This document shows positions 1-10,281 of a stretch of 64,000 nucleotides of DNA, piece after piece. A program made the translations under genes and the position numbers. The first letter of the stretch is position 1. Every line of letters begins with the position of its first letter. The stretch is taken from assembly GCA_031432545.1 (NCBI GenBank), contig JAVKGX010000003.1, positions 62,001 through 126,000 on the forward strand, in the 5' to 3' direction. Below the pieces are notes generated by a model. It did not search any database, was not told the DNA's origin, and saw only the letters and a program-made list of their open reading frames with translations. The stretch is from Armatimonadota bacterium (GTDB taxonomy: Bacteria; Sysuimicrobiota; Sysuimicrobiia; Sysuimicrobiales; Sysuimicrobiaceae).

Positions 1-1
1 C

Positions 2-538
2 GTCTTCCCGACCGACACGGTCTACGGGCTGGGTTGTGACGCCACGGACGCTGCCGCGGTGCGGCGCGTGTTCGCGATCAAAGGACGCACCCCAGACCAG
101 CCGGTACCCATCCTGCTCGCCGATCCAGACGACGCCGAGGGTCTTGCGTTCATCACGCCCGCTGCCCGCCTACTCATGGACCGCTTCTGGCCGGGCCCGC
201 TAACGATCGTGCTGCGCGCCCGTGACAGGTTGCCCGACATCGTCACGGCGGGCACCGGAAACGTAGGCTTGCGCGTTCCCGACCACGCGGTCCCACGCTC
301 CCTCGCGCGCGAGCTGGGGCGGCCTCTGGTGGGCACGAGTGCCAACGTGCACGGCCAGCCTCCGGCCACCTCCGTCGTCCAGGTCCTCTCGCAGCTGGAT
401 GGGCGGCCAGACCTGATTCTCGACGGCGGGCGCTGCAGGTCGGCGGCCTCGACCGTGGTGGACTGCACCGCGCAGACGCCCCGCGTCCTGCGCCCCGGGC
501 CGATCTCGGAGGCGGAGGTCCTGGCCGCGGCCGGGTGA
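2..538 (+). CDS. tsaC: L-threonylcarbamoyladenylate synthase, TsaC/YrdC type (5' end cut by window)
   Basis: Makes threonylcarbamoyl-AMP from threonine, bicarbonate and ATP for the t6A37 modification of ANN-decoding tRNAs. The frame is open from base 2. It starts inside the family's TDTVYGLG motif, followed by a KGR stretch; SANVHGQP, the conserved SxN nucleotide-binding motif, lies about residue 115. The protein ends soon after the YrdC domain (GPISEAEVL, then stop), so it is the short TsaC form without the extra Sua5 C-terminal domain. The N-terminus is outside the window. In Bacillota the YwlC homologue is also followed by rpiB, glyA and upp, which supports the call. Confidence 0.93.
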   Translation, partial: VFPTDTVYGLGCDATDAAAVRRVFAIKGRTPDQPVPILLADPDDAEGLAFITPAARLLMDRFWPGPLTIVLRARDRLPDIVTAGTGNVGLRVPDHAVPRSLARELGRPLVGTSANVHGQPPATSVVQVLSQLDGRPDLILDGGRCRSAASTVVDCTAQTPRVLRPGPISEAEVLAAAG

Positions 539-1013
539 AGGTTCGGTCCGAGGGCGAGGCGAAGTGAGCTGACGATGCGGATCGCCCTTGCCAGCGACCA
601 CGCCGGCTACGCTCTGAAGGAGGACCTCAAACGGATGCTGCGCGACCTCGGACACGAGGTGCGGGACTTCGGTACGCACGGGGAGGATCCCGTCGACTAC
701 CCCGACTTCGTCGTGCCGGTGGCCGAGGGGGTGGCGGCGGGCACATTCGACCGTGCGATCGTGATCGGCGGCACCGGAAACGGGGAGGCGATCGCAGCCA
801 ACAAGGTCCCCGGCGTGCGGTGCGCGGTGTGCTGGGAGAGCTACACGGCACGCATGGCGCGGGCGCACAACGACGCCAACGTGCTGTCATTGGGTGCGCG
901 CGCGATCGGCGTCGAGGTGGCCAGGGATGTCGTTCGGGCGTGGCTGACGGCGGACTACGAGGGAGGCCGCCACGACGCCCGTCTCGCGAAGATCCGGGCC
1001 GTGGAGGAGAAGT

Positions 1014-2321
<1,308 letters not shown>

Positions 2322-2340
2322 CTGCCACCGGAGGCCCGCC

Positions 2341-2970
2341 TTGTCCAAGGTCTATGTCGTGGACCACCCGCTCATCCAGCACAAGGTTCGGATCCTGCGT
2401 GATCGGCACACCAATCACAAGGAGTTCCGCGAGCTCGTCGAAGAACTGGCGATGCTGCTCGCCTTCGAAGCCACGAGGGACCTGCGTACCCGTGACGCAA
2501 AGGTCGAGACGCCCCTGGCGGTGACGCGCGGCAAGACCATCTCCGGGTACGAACTAGCCGTTGTGCCGATCCTGCGCGCCGGGCTGGGCATGGAGCCCGG
2601 CATCACCAAGCTCATGCCCACCGCACGGGTGGGACACGTGGGCATCTGGCGCGACCCCGAGACGCTTGAGCCGGTGACGTACTACGTGAAGCTTCCGCCG
2701 GACATCGCACAGCGGGAGGTCATGGTGCTGGACCCCATGCTGGCCACGGGCGGGTCTGCCGCGGAGTGCGTGCGGCTCATCAAGGAGCGCGGGGCGACCC
2801 GGTTCAAGCTCATGTGCCTGATCGCCGCCCCGGAGGGGGTCGAGCGCGTCCACCGCGACCACCCCGACGTGGTGATCTACACCGCCGCGATCGACGAGTA
2901 CCTCAACGACCACGGCTACATCGTGCCCGGGCTGGGCGACGCGGGCGACCGCCTGTTCGGCACCCGGTGA
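2341..2970 (+). CDS. upp: Uracil phosphoribosyltransferase
   Basis: Salvages uracil with PRPP to UMP. I place the start at the TTG codon at 2341 because GGAGG (2330-2334) lies 6 bases upstream and the resulting 209 aa match the family. The protein begins with the typical [12 protein letters not shown]. The PRPP loop is [12 protein letters not shown] and the C-terminal uracil-binding segment ends [17 protein letters not shown]. The stop overlaps the GTG start of the dCMP deaminase gene, so pyrimidine salvage genes are translationally coupled. A longer frame opens upstream inside glyA but has no family similarity. Confidence 0.95.
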   Translation: MSKVYVVDHPLIQHKVRILRDRHTNHKEFRELVEELAMLLAFEATRDLRTRDAKVETPLAVTRGKTISGYELAVVPILRAGLGMEPGITKLMPTARVGHVGIWRDPETLEPVTYYVKLPPDIAQREVMVLDPMLATGGSAAECVRLIKERGATRFKLMCLIAAPEGVERVHRDHPDVVIYTAAIDEYLNDHGYIVPGLGDAGDRLFGTR

Positions 2971-3419
2971 CCCGCCCTACCTGGGACGAGTACTTCATGA
3001 GCATGGCGGCACTCGCCGCCAGCCGGTCGACGTGCCTGCGGCGCCGGGTCGGGGCGGTGGTGGTCAAGGACCGCATGGTGCTGTCGACCGGGTACAACGA
3101 CACGCCGCGCGGGCGTCCGAACTGCGGGGAAGGGGGATGTCCGCGCTGTGCCGGGGAGGCACCGCCGGGGACTGGGCACGACACCTGCCTGTGCATCCAC
3201 GCGGAACAGAACGCCATCCTCCAGGCTGCGTATCACGGGGTGAGCATCGCCGGCGGCGCGCTGTACTGTACCCACCAGCCGTGTCTGGTGTGCGCGAAGA
3301 TGATCGTCAACGCCGGTCTGGTGCGCGTCGTCTACGGGGGCGACTATCCCGATCCGGCCGCCGCACAACTGTTGCAGGACGCGGGCGTGGACCTGGTGCG
3401 CCACGGTGACGGCCGATGA
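2967..3419 (+). CDS. comEB: dCMP deaminase (ComEB family)
   Basis: Zinc enzyme deaminating dCMP to dUMP, feeding thymidylate synthesis. The GTG start overlaps the upp stop codon and gives 150 aa, the usual ComEB length. Zinc-binding and catalytic motifs are clear: CIHAEQNAI (His ligand and proton-shuttle Glu) and HQPCLVCAK (two Cys ligands). Additional cysteines (GGCPRCAG, about residues 54-61) match the second zinc-binding region seen in many dCMP deaminases. It ends the first operon; 143 bases without a recognisable feature separate it from the response regulator. Confidence 0.93.
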   Translation: MTRPTWDEYFMSMAALAASRSTCLRRRVGAVVVKDRMVLSTGYNDTPRGRPNCGEGGCPRCAGEAPPGTGHDTCLCIHAEQNAILQAAYHGVSIAGGALYCTHQPCLVCAKMIVNAGLVRVVYGGDYPDPAAAQLLQDAGVDLVRHGDGR

Positions 3420-3562
3420 CCCGCACCCCAGTCCTCCTGCCGAAGGGAGCGAGCGCTGGGAGTTGTCCCGCCCCGGCGCCTGGGGGAAGATGGGAACCGG
3501 GCGGCGGAACCTCGCACATACGGACGTCAGCCGCTGCCGCAAGCCGAGCGAGGGTCGAAACG

Positions 3563-4234
3563 ATGGCCGAACGCATTCTCGTCGTCGACGATGAGCGACC
3601 GATCGCCGAGGCGGTCCGCTTCGCCCTCGAGCGCGAAGGTTATCAGGCGGTGGAAGCGCACGACGGGGCCACCGCGCTGGACCTTGCCCGGACCCGGGCG
3701 TTCGACCTGATCGTCCTCGACGTCATGCTTCCGGAACTCAGCGGGTTCGAGGTGTGCCGCATCCTGCGGCAGGAAAGCGACCTGCCGATCCTGCTCCTGA
3801 CGGCCAAGGGCGACGAATCCGACCGCGTCGTCGGGCTGGACATCGGTGCGGATGACTACATCGTGAAGCCGTTCTCCATGCGCGAGCTGGTAGCGCGGGT
3901 GCGGGCCGCCCTCCGGCGTCGCACCCCGGTCCGCGCCGCGCCTCTGACCGTGGGTGATCTCGTCCTCGACGCCGCGCGCCACGAGGTGCGCCGCGGGGAG
4001 TCCACCCTGCCCCTTGCGCCGAAGGAGTACGATCTGCTGGCGGTCCTGATGCAAAACGCCGGCATCGTGATGAGCCGCGGCCGGCTCCTGCAGAAGGTCT
4101 GGGGCTACGACTACACCGGCGACGAGCGCACCGTCGACGTGCACGTCTCCTGGCTGCGCCGCAAGCTGCGCGAAGCCGGCTCAAGCGTCCGCCTGGACAC
4201 CGTGCGCGGCGTGGGCTACCGCCTCGAACCGTAG
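3563..4234 (+). CDS. OmpR/PhoB-family response regulator
   Basis: DNA-binding transcription factor of a two-component system. The receiver domain spans residues 1-118 with acidic pocket Asp9/Asp10, phosphoacceptor Asp53 (LDVMLPE) and Lys102 (VKPFS). A winged-helix effector domain occupies about 130-223 (KEYDLLAVL, RTVDVHVSWLRRKL, VRGVGYRLEP). The ATG at 3563 is chosen because the MAERILVVDDE start is family-typical; the frame continues upstream but that part looks non-coding. The sensor kinase starts 6 bases after the stop. It resembles PhoP/PhoB regulators, and two PHO-box-like sites precede the pstS genes in this window, so a phosphate role is plausible but unproven. Confidence 0.93.
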   Translation: MAERILVVDDERPIAEAVRFALEREGYQAVEAHDGATALDLARTRAFDLIVLDVMLPELSGFEVCRILRQESDLPILLLTAKGDESDRVVGLDIGADDYIVKPFSMRELVARVRAALRRRTPVRAAPLTVGDLVLDAARHEVRRGESTLPLAPKEYDLLAVLMQNAGIVMSRGRLLQKVWGYDYTGDERTVDVHVSWLRRKLREAGSSVRLDTVRGVGYRLEP

Positions 4235-4240
4235 GGATCC

Positions 4241-5584
4241 ATGACGCCGCGACTGCTCGTGGGCATCGGCCTGGGCATCGCTGCCATCGGCCTGGCGCTG
4301 CCGGCGCTGCGTACGGGTGCACCGTGGGGCGTCGCGGCGCTCTTGGTCGCCGCCGGGGCGCTGCTGGTCGCCGCCGCCGCGTGGATGACCCGAGTGCTCC
4401 ATGCCGTGGACCGGGCGAAACGCGGTCTGCAGGCGTTGGGCCTCGGTCAGCCGGCCGAGTACCCCGTCGGGGACCTGGATCGTCAGCCCGCGGGTCTGGT
4501 GGCCGAGCTGGAGGCCGAGGTCCGGCGCATGGAGGGTGCAGTGCGGGCGGCGCAGCACGAGCGGGACCGCGTGCGCGCCGTGCTCGACGCGATGGGCGAC
4601 GGCGTCCTGGTCTTCGACGCGCGACGTCGCCTGGTGCTGGCGAATCGGACGGCCAGGAGCCTGCTTGATCTCGGGGACCGCGAGCCGGCCGGCAGCACGG
4701 CGATGGCCCTGTTCCGCCACCACGGCGTCGATGCGCTGATGGATGCGGTCCAGCGGCAGCGCGAGACCGTCGAGGTCGAGTGGGAGACCCCGCCGTCAGG
4801 CCGGCGGGTCTTTCGGGTCAAAGCGGATCCGGTGCCCGGCGGAGGCGTGGTGCTCGCGGTCCGCGACGTCACGGAGGCGCGCCGGGCCGACGCCGTCCGT
4901 CGCGACTTCGTGGCGAATGTCTCACACGAACTGCGCACACCGCTTGCGTCGGTGCGCGCGATGGCCGAAGCGCTCCAGCAGGGAGGGCTCGACGACCCCG
5001 CCTTCGCCCGTCGTTTTCTCGATCGGATGGTCGGCGAGATCGAACGGCTGACACGGCTGGTCAACGACCTTCTCGACCTGTCCACCCTGGAATCGGGGAC
5101 AGTCAGGCTCCGACCGCAGAGGCTGTGGGCCGCAGACGTCCTGCACGACGTCGCCCAGCGGTTCTCCGACGCGGCGGCGCGGCGCGGGATCTCCGTCCGG
5201 GTGCACGCCGCCCACGACCTGACGGTGACCGCGGATCGCGATCGGCTCGAGCAGGCACTCGCAAACCTCGTCGATAACGCGGTGAAGTTCGCGGGCGGCA
5301 CGGTGGAGCTGCGCGCGGAGGCCGGCGACGGCCGGATTTGCTTCGTGGTGGAAGACGACGGACCGGGGATTCCACCCGAGCACCTGCCCCGGGTCTTCGA
5401 GCGGTTCTACCGGGCCGACGCCGCGCGGGCACGAGCGGACGGGGGCGCGGGCCTGGGGCTGGCGATCGTCAAGCACGTCGTCTCGGCTTCGGGTGGCCGC
5501 GTGGACGCCGCCAACCGGCCGGAGGGGGGCGCACGGTTCGTGATCTCGCTGCCGCAGGAGTTGGGCTCTGCTGACGACAGATGA
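4241..5584 (+). CDS. Membrane sensor histidine kinase (PhoR-like)
   Basis: 447-aa kinase paired with the preceding regulator. Two close hydrophobic segments (about residues 5-23 and 30-49) anchor it with almost no external sensor loop. A short linker and a PAS-like domain (about 105-210) follow. Then comes HisKA with His229 (NVSHELRTPL), and a HATPase domain with N box (NLVDNAVKF), G1 (DDGPGIP), F box (FERFYR) and G2 (GAGLGLAI). The minimal extracytoplasmic part resembles kinases that sense through another membrane protein, as PhoR does with the Pst transporter. The assignment to phosphate is inference. Confidence 0.93.
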   Translation: MTPRLLVGIGLGIAAIGLALPALRTGAPWGVAALLVAAGALLVAAAAWMTRVLHAVDRAKRGLQALGLGQPAEYPVGDLDRQPAGLVAELEAEVRRMEGAVRAAQHERDRVRAVLDAMGDGVLVFDARRRLVLANRTARSLLDLGDREPAGSTAMALFRHHGVDALMDAVQRQRETVEVEWETPPSGRRVFRVKADPVPGGGVVLAVRDVTEARRADAVRRDFVANVSHELRTPLASVRAMAEALQQGGLDDPAFARRFLDRMVGEIERLTRLVNDLLDLSTLESGTVRLRPQRLWAADVLHDVAQRFSDAAARRGISVRVHAAHDLTVTADRDRLEQALANLVDNAVKFAGGTVELRAEAGDGRICFVVEDDGPGIPPEHLPRVFERFYRADAARARADGGAGLGLAIVKHVVSASGGRVDAANRPEGGARFVISLPQELGSADDR

Positions 5585-5651
5585 GGGTTCACTGCGTACG
5601 CGCGGTTGCCGGGATCCCTCGGTTCAGACGGAGCACGTGGAGGTGATGCGC

Positions 5652-5987
5652 ATGGCACACGAGCTTTACCCCCAGCCCAGCCGCGAGCTGGCCGCCAGGC
5701 GCCGGGAGCTGGCGCCCCAGACGCTGGAGGCCTTCCGCCACTTCTCCCAGCAGGTGTTCGCGGACGGGGCGCTGCCGGCCAAGACCAAGCAGCTCATCGC
5801 CGTGGCCGTGGCCCACGTGACCCAGTGTCCGTACTGCATCCGCAGCCACACCCGGGCGGCGCGCCAGCACGGCGCCACGGCCGAAGAGATCATGGAGGCG
5901 GTCTGGGTGGCGGCCGAGATGCGGGCGGGGGCGGCCTACGCCCATTCGCTGCTGGCCTTGGACTCGCTGCATGAGCAGGACGTGTGA
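5652..5987 (+). CDS. Carboxymuconolactone decarboxylase / AhpD-like protein
   Basis: Small all-helical protein of the CMD/AhpD fold, with the redox motif QCPYCIRSH (CxxC plus downstream His) seen in alkylhydroperoxidase-D-like disulfide reductases. GGAGGTG (5639-5645) is a strong ribosome site that fits the ATG at 5652 (MAHELYPQ) with six-base spacing. The earlier GTG (5637) and ATG (5646) in the same frame overlap or abut that site. About 111 aa, typical for the family. It follows the kinase by 67 bases. Substrate unknown; peroxide or thiol stress is the usual role of AhpD-like members. Confidence 0.85.
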   Translation: MAHELYPQPSRELAARRRELAPQTLEAFRHFSQQVFADGALPAKTKQLIAVAVAHVTQCPYCIRSHTRAARQHGATAEEIMEAVWVAAEMRAGAAYAHSLLALDSLHEQDV

Positions 5988-6124
5988 CGGCTGCCCGAAG
6001 GCTCACGCGGTCGTACCGGGACATCGGCACGAGTCTGCGCCTCGCTTCGACTCCCGTCCCTCCACATCCCAGCCTCGGCCGGTCGGCCGGCGAGGAGAGG
6101 CGAGGCCATCCGCTCCGTGCCGGA

Positions 6125-6154
6125 TTGCGAGCTGGACAGTCCTCCCGGTATTTT
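6125..6154 (+). promoter_or_regulatory. Promoter for the copper/cytochrome maturation cluster
   Basis: TTGCGA (6125-6130), an 18-base spacer and TATTTT (6149-6154) match sigma-70-type elements. The predicted start site near 6161-6162 is only a few bases before the ATG at 6166, so the transcript would be nearly leaderless. The rest of the 178-base gap from 5988 shows no other recognisable element. Confidence 0.55.
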
Positions 6155-6165
6155 GGAAGTTGCCA

Positions 6166-6549
6166 ATGGGCGGGCGGTTCGCAGTCGTGCTCGGAGCTGT
6201 GCTCCTTTTGGGTCCGCTTGTGGATCCCCACGCCCACGACCCGTACCACACCCACTGGTATCTCGCTGACGTCTCCCGGGTCCCCGGCCGCCATCTGTCA
6301 GTCGGGCACGTCGTGGGGCTCCGTGCTTCGCTTCGGCACCCCGCTGCGCACGCCACGGACGTGGTGTGGATCCGCGGAGCCGACCTTTTGAACCCCCTGG
6401 TGCTCCACGCCGCCGCGTTCCTGTCCGCGGTTGCCGTGAAGTTCCTCCTCTTCCGGCCCGAGCCGACTCTCCGAGCTCCGACCGAGTACGGCCTCGTACG
6501 GGCCCTTGCAGATCCGGAGCCGGAGGTTCCCCCTCCCCGCACCGGCTGA
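6166..6549 (+). CDS. Small histidine-rich membrane protein, unknown function
   Basis: 127 aa, not recognised. It has a hydrophobic N-terminus (about residues 5-20), a His-rich external segment (PHAHDPYHTHW, further His near 43, 48, 59 and 63; nine His in all), a second hydrophobic stretch (about 74-96) and a proline-rich tail. The ATG sits just after a good promoter (6125-6154), which supports a real gene. Downstream genes are copper chaperones and thiol enzymes, so the His clusters may bind copper, somewhat as small His-rich membrane proteins (DUF2946-like) do near copper genes. That parallel is inference. The alternative is a non-coding high-GC frame. Confidence 0.5.
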   Translation: MGGRFAVVLGAVLLLGPLVDPHAHDPYHTHWYLADVSRVPGRHLSVGHVVGLRASLRHPAAHATDVVWIRGADLLNPLVLHAAAFLSAVAVKFLLFRPEPTLRAPTEYGLVRALADPEPEVPPPRTG

Positions 6550-6613
6550 CGCCAGAGTCGGCAGACTCACCCATGGATCCCGGCGTGGCGGCGCGCCGGA
6601 GGGGAGGGTTGGG

Positions 6614-7228
6614 ATGGCCGGTAGGTCATTCGGAGTCCTTACTGCTGTTACCGTGGCGGTGGCGTGGGCGGCCGGATGCTCCCGCGTAGAGCCCCTTCGG
6701 GGCCAGCTGGTGGACCCGCCGCGCCCCCTGCCCGACCTGGTGGCGCTCGACCAACGCGGCCGGGTGTTCCGCCTGGCGGATCAGCGCGGCAAGGTCATTC
6801 TGTTGTTCTTCGGCTACACGACCTGTCCGGACGTCTGCCCCGCCACGCTCGGCCTGTGGAAGCGGGCCCGAGAACGCCTGGGCCAGGATGCTGAGCGCGT
6901 GCGCTTCGTGTTCGTCACCGTGGATCCGGAGCGCGACACAGCGGCCAAGGTGCAGGAATACCTGGAGCTCTTCAGTTCGGACTTCGTGGGCCTCGTGGGT
7001 TCCGAGGCTGAGCTGCGGGCGTTCTCCGAAGCGTTCGGGGCTGCCTACGAAAAGGTGCCGCAGCCGGACAGCGCGACGGGCTACCTGGTGGCGCATACCG
7101 CTTCGGTCCCTGTGGTGGACACCCGGGGAAGGTGGAGGCTGCGGTTCAACCCCCAGACGTCCATCGACGACTACGTGCACGACGTGCGGATCCTGGTGCG
7201 GGAAGGTGCCAAAGGCCGCGGGATCTGA
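6614..7228 (+). CDS. SCO1/SenC-family copper chaperone lipoprotein
   Basis: Thioredoxin-fold protein that delivers copper to, or reduces, the CuA site of cytochrome c oxidase on the outer face of the membrane. N-terminal signal with lipobox (AWAAGC, Cys22). The metal/redox motif CPDVC (Cys71, Cys75) and the third ligand His161 (VAHTAS) are all present. 204 aa, normal. The ATG at 6614 follows a GGAGGGGAGGG ribosome site. It is followed at 39 bases by a PCuAC chaperone, its usual partner in CuA assembly. Confidence 0.93.
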   Translation: MAGRSFGVLTAVTVAVAWAAGCSRVEPLRGQLVDPPRPLPDLVALDQRGRVFRLADQRGKVILLFFGYTTCPDVCPATLGLWKRARERLGQDAERVRFVFVTVDPERDTAAKVQEYLELFSSDFVGLVGSEAELRAFSEAFGAAYEKVPQPDSATGYLVAHTASVPVVDTRGRWRLRFNPQTSIDDYVHDVRILVREGAKGRGI

Positions 7229-7266
7229 CCGGGCCACGGAGCCGTTTTACGGGAGGTGTGCGGAAC

Positions 7267-7719
7267 ATGCGCAAGCTCCTTACCCTCGCAACCGTGCTCG
7301 TTCTGGTGGTGGCCTCGGGTTGGCCTGCAGCAGGACGAGGTTCACTGGAGGTCAGGCGCCCGTGGGCTCGGCCCGGCAACCGGGGGGCCAACAGCGCCAT
7401 CTACCTGGAAATCCACAACTCCGGCGGCCAGCCGGATCGGCTCGTGTCCGCCGCCACGGACGTGGCTCGCGCGGTGGAGCTGCATAACACCGTCATGGAC
7501 CGGGGGATGCACCGCATGGTACGGGTCCAGTCGATTGCCGTGCCGGCCAATGGGGAGGTCGTCCTCCGCCCGGGCGGCTTTCACGTGATGCTCATCGGGC
7601 TCACACGCCGGCTGCACGTCGGAGATCGTTTTTCGCTGACCCTGCGCTTCCAGCGTACCGGCCGACTGACCGTCAGCGTGGAGGTGCGCGAGCAAGCCGG
7701 GGGAGGTCGAACGCACTGA
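7267..7719 (+). CDS. PCuAC-type periplasmic copper chaperone
   Basis: Binds Cu(I) and cooperates with SCO in loading CuA of cytochrome oxidase. Signal peptide over residues 1-23 (hydrophobic core, then AAG), followed by a cupredoxin-like domain. The family's HxnM...HxM copper site is visible as ELHNTVM (His73, Met77), HRM (Met84) and GGFHVML (His106, Met108). 150 aa. A GGGAGGTG ribosome site lies upstream of the ATG. Placement directly after SCO1 is the common arrangement. Confidence 0.92.
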   Translation: MRKLLTLATVLVLVVASGWPAAGRGSLEVRRPWARPGNRGANSAIYLEIHNSGGQPDRLVSAATDVARAVELHNTVMDRGMHRMVRVQSIAVPANGEVVLRPGGFHVMLIGLTRRLHVGDRFSLTLRFQRTGRLTVSVEVREQAGGGRTH

Positions 7720-7839
7720 CGAGCCGAGCACCGTCTTGCGGGCAGAAGACCGGTTCCCCATGATTCTTCGATCCGATCGGCCCGGAACCGTCACCGTCGG
7801 GGTGACGGCCCGGGAGCGTCCGGCGGGGGCACGCGGGGC

Positions 7840-8628
7840 ATGAAGTCGCGTACCTGCCGCCCCATCTGGCCCGTGGCGCTGCTGTCCGTGGCGGGCCTCG
7901 TGGTGAGCGGCTACCTGTGGTATGGGACCGGCGGGGCGGAACTTCGGCTTTGCCCCGCCGGGAGTGGCTGCCAAGTGGTGCAGGGCAGCCGGTACGCGTA
8001 CCTCCTGGGCGTGCCGCTCCCCGTGTACGGGCTCGCGTACTACGGCACGCTTCTGGTCGCTTCATGCTGGAGCGTCGGGGCCGTGCGCCCGTGGCGGGTG
8101 GTGCTGTCCGTCTCTGCAGCGGGCTCTGCCGCATTCCTCGTCTTTTTGGGTGTCCAACGCTTCGTGCTGCACGCGTTCTGCTCTCTGTGTGTAGCCTCTG
8201 CCTTGATTTCCTTCGTTCTGCTCGGTCTGAGTTGGGCCTACGCCCGTACGCCGGTGCGCTGGCCTACGCTGGCGGTGCCCGCGCTGGCGGCGCTGATTTT
8301 CGTGGTGGGGGGCTACGCGGTCTCAGAGCGAAAGGTGGCGGCCAGCGCGTACGCGGAGGGACTCGCCAAGCACCTCGCCGCCTCCGGTGCGAAGTTCTAC
8401 GGGGCGTACTGGTGTCCCCACTGTACGGAGCAGAAGCGGATGTTCGGGGACGCAGCCCGCTACCTCCCGTATGTGGAGTGCGACGGTCGCGCCCCAGAGG
8501 GAAGGCCTGAAGAGTGCAGGCAGGCCGGGGTACAGGCATTCCCCACGTGGGTGATCGGCGGGCAAGCGTACGAAGGCACGATTCCCTTAGAAGAACTCGC
8601 GAGGCTGTCAGGGTATCGGTTGCCGTGA
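7840..8628 (+). CDS. VKOR-thioredoxin fusion, disulfide-generating membrane protein
   Basis: Vitamin-K-epoxide-reductase homologue fused to a thioredoxin-like domain; such proteins oxidise or reduce exported thiols and pass electrons to quinone. Four or five membrane segments (about residues 10-28, 60-76, 88-105, 110-132, 144-160) carry the loop cysteines Cys38/Cys44 (LCPAGSGC) and the active CxxC Cys114-Cys117 (FCSLC). The C-terminal domain has WCPHC (Cys192/Cys195) and the cis-Pro region FPTWV. 262 aa, as in cyanobacterial and actinobacterial fusions. It probably maintains the cysteines of the neighbouring SCO1 and cytochrome c. The 120 bases before it show no clear element. Confidence 0.92.
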   Translation: MKSRTCRPIWPVALLSVAGLVVSGYLWYGTGGAELRLCPAGSGCQVVQGSRYAYLLGVPLPVYGLAYYGTLLVASCWSVGAVRPWRVVLSVSAAGSAAFLVFLGVQRFVLHAFCSLCVASALISFVLLGLSWAYARTPVRWPTLAVPALAALIFVVGGYAVSERKVAASAYAEGLAKHLAASGAKFYGAYWCPHCTEQKRMFGDAARYLPYVECDGRAPEGRPEECRQAGVQAFPTWVIGGQAYEGTIPLEELARLSGYRLP

Positions 8629-8690
8629 GCAGACGCCGTCACGGGGGCGCCGTACGTGTCGGAAGACGCGTGACGCAAAGCGACGAGGTT

Positions 8691-9098
8691 ATGGGCTACA
8701 GGCTTCTCAGGAACCGCGTCTTCTTGGTGTGCGTCGGTGTGCTCGTCCTTGCGACCATAGCCCTGACCTCTTACCGGGCGGTGAGGCCCTCGAAGTTCCC
8801 CCAACGCAATCCCATTCCTTCGACGACGCAGTCGGTTGAGGTGGGGCATCGCCTGTACCGCGCTTACTGTGCGGTCTGTCACGGCCCCGAAGGCTACGGA
8901 GACGGTCCGGCGGCGGCCAGCTTGGTGCCCAGACCCTCAGACCTGCGCCGCGCGGCCGACATGGATGATTCGGTTCTGTTCGCCCGGATCACCGAGGGCC
9001 TGCCGGGCACCGCCATGCCTGCGTTCCGCGATGTCCTGACCGAGGAGGAGCGCTGGCACGTGGTGAACTTCCTACGAACCTTGGGAAGCCTGCCGTGA
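8691..9098 (+). CDS. Membrane-anchored c-type cytochrome
   Basis: About 135 aa: an N-terminal membrane anchor (residues 9-26), then a class I cytochrome c domain with heme motif CAVCH (Cys60, Cys63, His64) and a likely axial Met in TAMPAF (Met109). Probably carries electrons to a terminal oxidase. The ATG at 8691 has GAGG only two bases upstream; a GTG at 8670 in the same frame with GGAAG before it is an equally possible start adding seven residues. It ends the copper/oxidase-maturation group; the oxidase itself is not in the window. Confidence 0.88.
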   Translation: MGYRLLRNRVFLVCVGVLVLATIALTSYRAVRPSKFPQRNPIPSTTQSVEVGHRLYRAYCAVCHGPEGYGDGPAAASLVPRPSDLRRAADMDDSVLFARITEGLPGTAMPAFRDVLTEEERWHVVNFLRTLGSLP

Positions 9099-9178
9099 GA
9101 CCTCCGCGGGCCAGATAGCAGACCCAGCGGCCCCCGAGGATGTCCGCGGCCTTGGCGTGACGCCGTCTGGGTGGGACC

Positions 9179-10105
9179 GTGGAGTTGCATCAACTGGAAG
9201 CATTCGTGGCGGTTGCCACCTTTCGGAGCTTCCACCGCGCGGCGGAGGCGCTGTTCCTCTCCCAGCCCGCCGTGACCGCCCGGATCCAGTCCCTGGAGCG
9301 TGCCCTCGGCAAGCGGCTGTTCGAGCGCGACGGACGCACCGTGCGGCTCACGGACGCGGGAGAAGCCTTGCTGCCGTACGCGGAGCGGATCATCCAAGCC
9401 GTCGTGGAAGGCCAGCACGCGGTGCAGGAGACTTCCGGTCCGTCCGCGGGGCCCTTGACGTTGGCGGCCGTGCCCTCCCTGTGCACCTACTTGCTGCCCG
9501 AGGCTCTCAAGCAGTTCCGGCAAGAGTGCGAGGACTGCAAGGTGCTGATTCGCACCGGCCATTCCCGGGACATCTTGGAGATGGTGCTCAGCGAGGAGGC
9601 CGAGATCGGGTTGGCGCGCTCCTTGAACCATCCCCAGGTGGAGACCAGCCACTTGGCCCGCGACCCGTTCGTGCTGGTGGTCTACCCTCGCCACCCTGCC
9701 GCGAAGGCGGGCCGGGTGACTTTGCCCGAGGTGGCCGGTGAGCCTCTCATCTTCTACGACAGAGGGTCCAGCGACTGGACGCTGCTCAACGCCGCCTTCC
9801 GCCGGCAGGGCTTGATCCCCAACGTGGTCCTCGAGTTGGACACCATCGAGGCAACCAAGAAGATGGTCGAGCGAGGTGTCGGTATCTCCTTGCTGCCGAA
9901 GATCGCGGTTCGCCGGGAAGTGGCGGAGGGGAGTCTGGTCCCGGTACGTCTGCTCGGGGCGGGGATGCCCCAGCGGTTCGTGGACCTCATCTACCTCCGC
10001 GGACGCGGGCTCAACGAGTGGGCCAAGCGGTTCGTGCACACACTGCGAGCGACATTGCGCGGACACCAAGGTGTGGTCGGCCGGAAAGATCGGTCGGCCC
10101 GCTAG
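9179..10105 (+). CDS. LysR-family transcriptional regulator
   Basis: 308 aa. N-terminal winged HTH (residues 1-60; FRSFHRAAEALFLSQPAVTARIQSLE) and a periplasmic-binding-protein-like effector domain (about 88-290). The GTG start gives the family-typical MELHQLEAF. It lies directly upstream of the branched-chain amino acid operon on the same strand, so it might act on that promoter or on itself, but no inducer can be read from the sequence. It is followed by 580 bases with no protein gene (10106-10686). Bases 10106-10249 contain only short imperfect hairpins. Confidence 0.93.
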   Translation: MELHQLEAFVAVATFRSFHRAAEALFLSQPAVTARIQSLERALGKRLFERDGRTVRLTDAGEALLPYAERIIQAVVEGQHAVQETSGPSAGPLTLAAVPSLCTYLLPEALKQFRQECEDCKVLIRTGHSRDILEMVLSEEAEIGLARSLNHPQVETSHLARDPFVLVVYPRHPAAKAGRVTLPEVAGEPLIFYDRGSSDWTLLNAAFRRQGLIPNVVLELDTIEATKKMVERGVGISLLPKIAVRREVAEGSLVPVRLLGAGMPQRFVDLIYLRGRGLNEWAKRFVHTLRATLRGHQGVVGRKDRSAR

Positions 10106-10249
10106 ACTCCGACGGGCGATGCCTGCTGTTTCGCAGGGCGCGGAGTCGGACGCCCGGTGTATGGTGGTGCCTACCCTGAATGTCGGTCGCCTGCAGCCAA
10201 AACGCCGGCAGTCGTGGTCCTCTAATAAGGAACGTGAATCGGTGTTGCG

Positions 10250-10278
10250 TTGACACGCACCCGGCTCGCTGGTACAAG
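10250..10278 (+). promoter_or_regulatory. Promoter of the ilv-leu operon leader
   Basis: TTGACA (10250-10255, perfect -35), 17-base spacer and TACAAG (10273-10278). Predicted start near 10285, about 400 bases before ilvB. It is the only strong promoter between the LysR gene and ilvB and fits transcription of the structured leader and T-box. Confidence 0.75.
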
Positions 10279-10281
10279 TAA

